Part shown: positions 56,501 to 64,000 of the stretch, piece by piece | Position numbering within the stretch: the stretch's first letter is position 1 | Layout of the letters: every line of letters starts with the position of its first letter | From: Candolleomyces eurysporus | Lineage: Eukaryota; Basidiomycota; Agaricomycetes; Agaricales; Psathyrellaceae | Reading direction: 5' to 3' | NCBI GenBank assembly: GCA_027579435.1 | Contig: JANBPK010000922.1 | Location: forward strand, 124,001 to 188,000 | Length of the DNA stretch: 64,000 nucleotides | Made by a program: the position numbers and the translations under genes | The notes under the pieces: generated by a model | Seen by the model: only the letters and a program-made list of their open reading frames with translations | Database searches by the model: none | Told to the model about the DNA's origin: nothing

Positions 56501-59500
56501 AAAGTCGGGTGCTCTGAGCGAAAAAATGCCTTCAGTGTCCATTGAAGCGCGATGAAAGCCCGCGAGACTGTACATACTTTGCGGCCCAGACAAGGGAGAG
56601 CTGGAGATGAGGCCAAGAGGAGAGGGCCGGAATTTTAATGTCTATCGAGATGGCTCTGTGAGCCAGATATATGAAACTACATCGATTATTCACAAGCGAA
56701 TGAAAGGGCCAACCACCTCTCTAGAAGAGGCGTGACTATGGCCCTATCAACGTCATTCTTGGTACCGTCCAGCGACCATCCCAGCCTAGAGGCGAGGGGG
56801 AGGTGCATTAACCGAGAACCAGGGAACAAGGATCAAGAGATCCTTGACTGGGGAAGGGTGAGGGCCAGCAGCCCCGAACGCTGATGGACCGCGAGGGTCA
56901 GCTAGTCATGCGAAGGCACTGGATGGAGGGTGCGTCCAATGAGACGTCTAGGATGGAGAATCTGTGCCTAGGGCTGCTGGCGCCAGCGACAACAAGGGAG
57001 ATGAAGAGATAATCTCCTCCCTTCTGATCGAATACGGTGAGGACCATCGCAATGTTTGACTGATCACATAAGCTTGATCCAAACAAACTGTGAGTGGCAT
57101 ATTTGCCTCGCCTCAGCGCCTGGCGCTCATCTTACCGTGCGATCCGGGATGTCCTACATCTTCCATTATTCCAAAACCGAGTCTGCCATATTACAGGTCA
57201 AATGAATTACTCACCAAAGCTATAGAGCCTCTCCCAATGTTAGCCTGAGGGTGAAGACTTTGAACTTCAGCTACTCAGATTCCACTAGGACCACTCTCAA
57301 AGAGCCAGAATCAAGGGTTTTTTCCATCTAAAGAAAGTACTCAGTCACAATGTCCGGCTTACGCCGAAGGTCCAACCGATGGCCAATATTCTCTTCCCTC
57401 CTCTTCGTCCTTTGAATTTCCAAGGACTGTTTCCAAAGGTCCTTGTTCACCAGGTCGTCGACAGAGTACATTGGCCTACAGGTCCTGGTGACTCTGGACG
57501 TCGTCCCTCGGGACTCAGGATCCACCCCAGCGAAACCAAAGGTCGTATGAACAAAAGACGAGATGCTTGTCAACACTGTATGGTCCCGAGGTCGGGACCG
57601 TCGGCTTCCAGACAAGCGTAACACCTAATCCTGGCGACGTCATCCCAACTGCCATCCGAATAAATAGGAATAGGATGGGGTAGTCCATGTCACAGGGCCC
57701 TAGTTCCATAGGATCTGCGGCATCCAGAACGGGACCAACGATCTCGGCCATGCATTTCATGTCGATTTTCGCCTGTCCAAAAGAACCAAATCGATATTTT
57801 TGGGCTTGCCAGTGATCTCCGACCCCCGTAGCAACCCAGAGCAAGTCGAGGCCCTTCCGGTTAGGCTTTCAGACGACACCAACCCCAATACAAAGGAGCA
57901 CACAAAGGTAGTTCGTACCGAGAATCGCACCGTAACGAGAACCAGGGTGAAATTCCCCTCCTTCAGCCGACTCGATGGCCGGTTGCTGGTCTCGGGAGCA
58001 ACATCCGATATTTGTCTGCTGTAGATAAGAAAATCGCAAAAANCGACCTGATTCCGGTCTCCACGCAGGACTTGACAAATGCAAGCATGCATCGACTTGA
58101 GCAAAGTATAAGTAGGCTTCGTCGAAAGAGATGACGATCGTTGTTCCACAGAGCTGGTGAAGCTTCTGAGGAAGTCGCGATAGTTCGGTATCCTCGTAGA
58201 GCTGTAGCGAGCCTTGACCCAGATTCTGCGGTATGGTCGCTAGAAACTAGAACCAGAGAGATTTGATCTCCGAGCGAGGCTCTGAAAAGAATACCTGCTC
58301 AGCAGAGTGAATGGCATTGTTATAGAAACCGACCCTATACTCCGAGTCTAAGGTTATTTTGAGAGCGTTTGGTGCTCTTTGCCCATTTCCCTCAATCTTC
58401 TCGGGGTGCTCGCAGGTTGCTCGAAGCAAGGCAAAGAGAAGAGCACAAACAGCATTTGGGCCCCCATGCTCGGTTCCAGAGAAGCAAGAATCGGTAAGCC
58501 AGCCCCGCAGGATGGAATCGGGGGTGGGTACCCTATACAAAGCAAGTCAAATTATTGGAAGCCGGACTTGGGGAATAACTCCATCCTTGCCTGTGGGGTC
58601 CCTTCTTTCTCGTCGTTGGAATTACCAAGTAAAGAGATCGGCCCATTTGGCCAACCATTCTCCACTTGCCACTGCTAGTACCAGAGGGGTTGATGACGGC
58701 AGTGCAGTGAATGGAATACGGGGACGGCTGCTATGACCCTGGGCCGCTGCTGACCCTCAGGGACGCTAATGAAACAGATTAGCTGGCAAAGTCGACCTGG
58801 TTCGCTCCGTCCACTCACGACGGTTTTGGATCTCATTGAGAGATTTTGTCGGGTCCACCAGACCATCTTTCAATTTAAAGAGCTGAAGAAGCCCTGGGTT
58901 TTGGACTATCCTTCGCACTGGGTCGACCACGTTTAGCGCCAGTAATTCTTTCTTCTGCTTGTGGTTGCCGGCATGTCTTCTATAACGCGTAGCAGGAGGA
59001 AGCTGCCCTTCGGAGTGATGCCGGACGGCCGCATCCAATTCGCGGTGCTCTTCTTTTGTGAACAAGCCTTCATCCTATAATATAGCCCAGGAGCCCTGTT
59101 TCGAGCCTTCGAGGGCTGTAGCATGGGAGGATCCTCGCGTAGCCATATCGACGTGCTGGCGGATCTGTAGTGGTTGAGGTCAAGATGTAACATGTGACGA
59201 GAATGGACAATTGACGGGAAACCAGCGACACGCGTTAGAGAAAAAAAAATTTGAAAATCCACTTTATTTACACTCAAGTAACCTAAGTGACCTGAAAAAC
59301 CGTAGATCGCGATAGCTAGAAAACAGAGGTGGTGGGGAGAGGGAAAGAGAGAGGGGCAAGTTATCGGCCAAGACCGTTTAGGTAGACGTAATATACATAA
59401 AAGTACATTAAGGATAATTGATAGACAACAGCGAGAGTGGGCAAGGGTGGAACGACACAGTCGAGAAAAGAGATATATGGACGACAAACGAAAGACCAGG

Positions 59501-59714
59501 GGATGAGTGGGGTAGGCACAACAAAACGAGGAAAAAGAAACGAAGGATGGTGGGGAGTGGATGGCGCGGCGGAGAAGCAGATGATATAAACAGAAAGCAC
59601 TGAGCAAGAAACGGGTATCAATCGTGACGATGGGGAATTGCATTGCGACGTGATATCAGAGGCAGCAGAGCGTTAACCGAGGCAGGTGAAAGACGAAAGA
59701 GGGGAGGGAGAGCA
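56501..59714. other. Large region without assignable genes
   Basis: Frames of 60-130 codons exist on both strands. The minus frame 59065-58766 (ELDAAVRHHSEGQLPPATRY, then ELLALNVVDPVRRIVQNPGL) has protein-like composition but no family I know, and its neighbours do not extend it. The region may be a decayed mobile element, but no terminal repeats or transposase motifs were seen. An N lies at 58043. Confidence 0.4.
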
Positions 59715-61473
59715 TCACTGAACCCTCGCAAGCGACGGAATGTGCGATTCTTGAACTGAAGCCAAGGGGGCCTTGCCAGACCCTCTCAAGGCCGACCCGA
59801 GCACAGGCGAGCCTCCATAGCTCACGAGAGTCCCATCGCTACCCACACTGGAGCCAGGNCAACACCTGTTCACTGGGGGACAGTGATGGCTCAGCGTGTT
59901 CAGCACTAGGCGCTGGCACTCGCGATAAATTGGCGAACAATGGCGGCGAAGAGGACGTCGTCGGCGTTCTCGACTTGGATTTGGTCGAAACCGGCGACTT
60001 GCCAATGGGAGAGGATGGTGCTGACTGTGCCGATTTTATCGCAGAAGAGAGATCCAGTGCTTCATTAGTGCTCTTTGGGGGCTGTGATCGACGTCGACTC
60101 GAACGGCCGTTCGATCCATTATTTCCTGTTTGCATCGAAATCGTTGCAACCAAAGGTTTGGCGAGGGAAGCCCATTGATCAGGTAAACCCTGGTAAAACA
60201 ATTGGATGCGTTAAGCCTTACGAAACCATGGGAGAAGGGTGAAACATACTTTGAGCTCCCCTGTTTTCTCGTCATAACTAACGTGCATAGCGTGGACGAA
60301 GTCAGTCGGTGAGCCAATGTCCGATGAGAGGCCGCTCCGGAGGTATATCGCCTCCCGCCATGCATAGAGATCGCCGTCGCTAGGGAAGAGGATGTACAGG
60401 CCCGTGTCTTTCTGTCTGGTCGCTAGAAACAAGCAATTTGATCTCTTAGGATCAGGTTCCACGCTCGCTATCGTCGATAACGGTATTTCTTTGGCAGGCG
60501 GGGAAGCCTGCATTCCGAGATGGGTGAGCAACAATTGGGGCAAGAGTAAGGGGACGTTTCACCTTGGTCTTCCTTGTATGGACAGTGAGAGACGTGCCCT
60601 TGAGGGAGAGCCATCTCTCCTTCCAGTACCAACCGACAAACAATCCGGTTTGCTTGACGTAGTAGACACCTTCAATGTTGATGTTGTTATTGTTATTAAG
60701 GACGATAGTCCCTTTGAGCGGGTTGGACCGACGTCGAGCCGATCCACTGGTTGTGGGCTTCACACTGGTGCGAGAGGCTGCGGCGGCTGGGGTGATAGCT
60801 TGGGGCGCAGTAGAACGGCCCATCACTTCCTCGAATAGGGGCAGAGTGGTAGGTTCCTGGAGGCGTCATGTCGGTCAGTGACAAGTTAAATTGGACAAAC
60901 ACCGATATGAGGCGGCAATGCGGTTGCTGCAACGGCGCAACAAGGACAAAGGGGGAGCGTATATGGAAAAGTATGAAGATGACTACTCACAGCAAATGCG
61001 CCCCTTGCACCATTGGCACCGATGTGAGCCGTATGTTGGAAATTGAAGGGGTTGGTCGTCTGGGCGCCGAGGGGACACCGACTATACACGTCGTCCCGCC
61101 AATCGTATAGATCTGCGTCGGAATCGAACGAGAGGTGATACAATTTGCCAGCACATTTCACACTCAGTGAATGGGGCATCAGGTCCGTTCTCTCAAGCTC
61201 GGTAATTGAGCTCAAGGGCAGCATGACGTGCCTTGACGGCTGAAAATACGCTCAGCATCGCATAGGTATAGTCGGGGACGGGGAAAACAACATACCTGGT
61301 GAATCGTCAACGCATTCGCATTGAGCTCGACTCCCCTCGACCTCCATGTTCTGCCCCCGAAAGCGGTCCGTTCTCGCACAGCGAGAGTTCCCGTCCTGAT
61401 GACTGGCGGGGTGGTCGACGTGGNAAGGGTTGACCTGAGCGATGGTGGTCGCTGCCCTGGCTCCGACGCTCAT
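59715..61473 (-). CDS. Double PH-CRIB protein, CLA4/PAK-like but without kinase
   Basis: PH domains bind phosphoinositides and CRIB motifs bind Cdc42/Rac; together they open the CLA4-type kinases of bud and tip growth. Exons 61473-61296, 61239-60991, 60856-60563, 60507-60250 and 60189-59715 give 483 residues after deleting the Ns at 61424 and 59859, both of which break the frame. Module 1: PH from VIRTGTLAVRERTAFGGRTW to DSDADLYDWRDDVYSRCPL, then a CRIB-like NPFNFQHTAHIGANGARGAF that loses its second half. Module 2: PH from GVYYVKQTGLFVGWYWKERW to DGDLYAWREAIY, then a full CRIB IGSPTDFVHAMHVSYDEKTG joined to GLPDQWASL. A Ser-rich tail ends in VQESHIPSLARVQ. No kinase domain follows. An upstream ATG at 61491 is also possible. 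Confidence 0.8.
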
Positions 61474-64000
61474 CGTCGCCGACTTGCACAAACGACTGGT
61501 GAGATGATGGTGGTTTTTGGAAGAAAGGCGGGAACTATATATCGCTGCTATTCATGAATTGATCGCACAAAAGGGTAGCCACGCGGTGTGAGAGAATATC
61601 AGCGGAAGCACCGGCAGAGAATCGGCACAGGGCACCCACGACGCATACCCTTCTAGTAGTTCTGCCTCGAGGCCCGAGGTTTTGCTTGGACCCTTGTCAA
61701 GCGAGACTCTGCACACAACAATAACCCCAACATCACCGTTGTTTTATTATGGAAACAAAACCAGAATTGGAAGCCTGGACAGCCACAGCGTGTCCCTGTG
61801 CGGCCTGATCTGACGTTTATACTTCCGCATTCTGACGATGCGGCACGGATTGCAATCGCGTTGTGTAGAGAGCGCGATTGCGGCGGGAGCGTGCCATTTT
61901 GAAACAGCACACAATCCCAAAACCTCTCTGTGCGATTTATTCGCATCTCATGCACAATAATCCTGCTCTGCAACATCGGCCGATCTAAAGTGGCGGGCGC
62001 TTGAGTTGTCCCTTGTTGAGCCATTCGAATCAAACTGCCCCTTGATTATCAGCTAACAGTCAACTGTGCCCCCCAACAAAGATGGTGAAGCCTCCCCAGT
62101 GGAGCAGCCAGGATAAGGGAACTGCTAATATCCCTTGTTGCACTGGAACATCACCTTCGACGAGGAAGTCCTGACGTTTGCAATGTAAGTTTAGTGCCAC
62201 CATTTCACCAAGAACGCAGTCCACATCGCTGGAACTTTTCCTATTTACAGCGGCACATCATTGCCGCTAGCCACTGGAACCTGAGTGGTGACCAGTGTCA
62301 TAAAGTCTTTATGAGTGCGAGAACGTTCGAGCCGCGCCACTCGCTCCAACTACCCCGGAGTGTAGACCTTAACCCAGGTATCCAAAAGGTAATCTTATCA
62401 CTCACATCCCAAGTATAGCTTGAGTTCTCGGTAGCAGACCCATGGTAAGCTCTTCATTGGATATCAAATTCTCCACCAGCAAATTCCGACCGTGATGATC
62501 GAGGAATACTTGAATGTTAGCATCCATGATCGAACGCTGGGGGAGATCCCAAATAAATCCGTCTATCGTTTAGTAGCACCAGGAAAATTGTTATGTGCTG
62601 TATGACGCATTTTATTGTGTTTTGAAACATCGGACGCAACCCAAGACTGTTCGAATGCGGGATCAAATCCGGCGAACTTAATTTTGGTCAGAGCGCTTCC
62701 TAACAGGCACTAAAAANTGTCGCCTCGAGGAAACGAGGCACTCTAGCCCTAGAACCTAGCTTGTTGTTTGCAACAGCAGACATCCGACCGCGGATTTCTG
62801 TCTCCCGAGACACATCCAGAACGAGTTGCCCAAGGAGATAAGACGTGGTCAGCAGCATAGTCCTCATGCCTACTTTTCGATCGTAATGAAGCACAGCAAG
62901 CTTAGAGATGAACGATATCGCCTCGTGTCTGATTATTTGCACCTCCTAGGACAATAAGACATGAAATCACCAGTACACGAACACACACGGTTCCCGTAGT
63001 TGTACAGTGCTTTACTGCATTCATAAAACGGTTCCGATGCGACGTGCACCGGGGCTGGCTATCCATGTATCATACCAAACACTGATAAGAACCAACTCAT
63101 GACAATAAATACGCCACAGACTCGGTGTGAAAGGGAAAAATATGAGTGATCTTGTGTGTGCATCGCTGGGTCGCGTTTCAGCGCGCGGTTTGGGTTTCTA
63201 TTCAAACTGCAACTGCGCTGCGTTAGAATGCCGGTTGTGTACGCACACTCGCCACGCACTTTGCATTGAACTTAATGTTTACACCTGCGCCAACTTGCAG
63301 AACAATGGTGCCACACTCAGCCACAGTGCAGCTGCGGCCAGCAAATGGGTACAGGTTTTGCTGTGCGGTGAAAGCATGATTCGATTATTATTCCGACGTC
63401 ATCGAGTTGGGCCTCACCTAAACCTCCAAGTCCCCGATTGCTTGGCCAACGAAGCAATCGTGAAGGAAGTGAATGGAACATGCCTTCATAGCCTCGACAA
63501 TACTTGATATGTCTGGTTTCAGGAGACGTACTGCCTCATGGTGTACCCAGGCAGCAGGCGCCCTACCACAACTTGACAAAAAANTCTGAAAATGAATTCA
63601 GAACTAGGCAATGACAGCATGCGCACAATCTATATCCCCTACTCGGACTACACATCTTCCATTGCGACAGCGGGCACGGCTGCCACGCGAAAACAACGGT
63701 CATGAGGAATGGCCTAACACTATCAATCTAGATGAGCCAATGCTCATGACGGTAAAGGCACAGGTACGCCGCCACTGCTTGGTCCCTGCTCTCCTTTCAG
63801 GGACTGCGACGCTGATGCCGACTCTGAAGGGCCCAATATGATCTGGCCTCGGTCACTTCACGGCCCAGGAGTAGACTACGCTGGTCCACGAGCAGAGGGC
63901 CTAGGTAAGGGGCGAACCAGCCACAGGGGGTCTGGTCATCGTCGCCAGGCAGCCACATGATCATAGCCCACAGTTCCGGGAGGTTAGGAGGCAACAAAAC
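61474..64000. other. Region without supported genes
   Basis: The longest frames (61653-62033 minus, 63127-63507 plus) lack recognisable domains and splice support. Ns follow runs of A at 62717 and 63585. The last 200 bases are not enough to identify a gene entering from outside. Confidence 0.4.

Noticed and set aside
56160..56555. 131-codon plus frame rich in Arg and Thr
   Set aside because: It is created by the minisatellite at 56250-56500; low complexity and no start context.
56501..59714. Possible retrotransposon
   Set aside because: No reverse transcriptase, integrase or transposase motif and no terminal repeats were seen, so a mobile element cannot be supported.
63127..63507. 126-codon Cys-containing plus frame near the right end
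   Set aside because: No signal peptide, domain, splice signal or paralogue; kept only as unassigned.

Overview
The window is fungal nuclear DNA, almost certainly from a basidiomycete (Agaricomycetes). The evidence is genes broken by many short GT-AG introns of roughly 45-60 nt, eukaryotic housekeeping genes (SNF2 helicase tail, branched-chain acyltransferase E2, homoserine O-acetyltransferase, dynein heavy chain tail, F-box protein) and families typical of these fungi (fungal-type P-loop GTPases, DUF4360 secreted proteins). The species cannot be fixed from sequence alone. Coordinates come from reading ORFs, splice signals and paralogue comparison by eye; most joined exon sets sum to a multiple of three. 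Isolated single N characters mostly sit next to homopolymer runs, and in every coding case examined deleting the N restores the frame.

Layout. 1-3.2 kb: end of a RAD5/RAD16-type SNF2 ATPase, then a complete mitochondrial BCKDH E2. 3.5-6 kb: degenerate tandem repeats and a duplicated pair of small unknown genes. 6.3-14 kb: two paralogous five-exon genes (called P1 and P2, family unnamed) with a P-loop GTPase (G1) between them. 14.4-19.4 kb: MET2, a small unknown gene and an F-box gene. 19.6-28.3 kb: a tandem array of DUF4360 secreted-protein genes (three with open frames, one broken, one relic) with a P-family relic inserted. 29.6-50.3 kb: six paralogous multi-finger C2H2 proteins (Z1-Z6), two further GTPases (G2, G3), and two intact plus at least three broken copies of a D-2-hydroxyacid dehydrogenase (D). 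Z and D alternate from 37 to 50 kb, so a Z-D cassette has been repeatedly duplicated, with D decaying in the left-hand copies. 51.3-55.4 kb: the N-terminal tail of a dynein heavy chain that stops before the motor. 56-59.7 kb: a minisatellite and sequence I cannot assign. 59.7-61.5 kb: a protein with two PH-CRIB modules like those of CLA4/PAK kinases but no kinase domain. 61.5-64 kb: nothing recognised.

Taken together, a few conserved genes flank three families expanding by tandem duplication (P/GTPase, DUF4360, zinc finger/dehydrogenase). The best candidates for something undescribed are the Z-D cassette array and the P-GTPase-P group. No operons, CRISPR, tRNA or rRNA genes were found.
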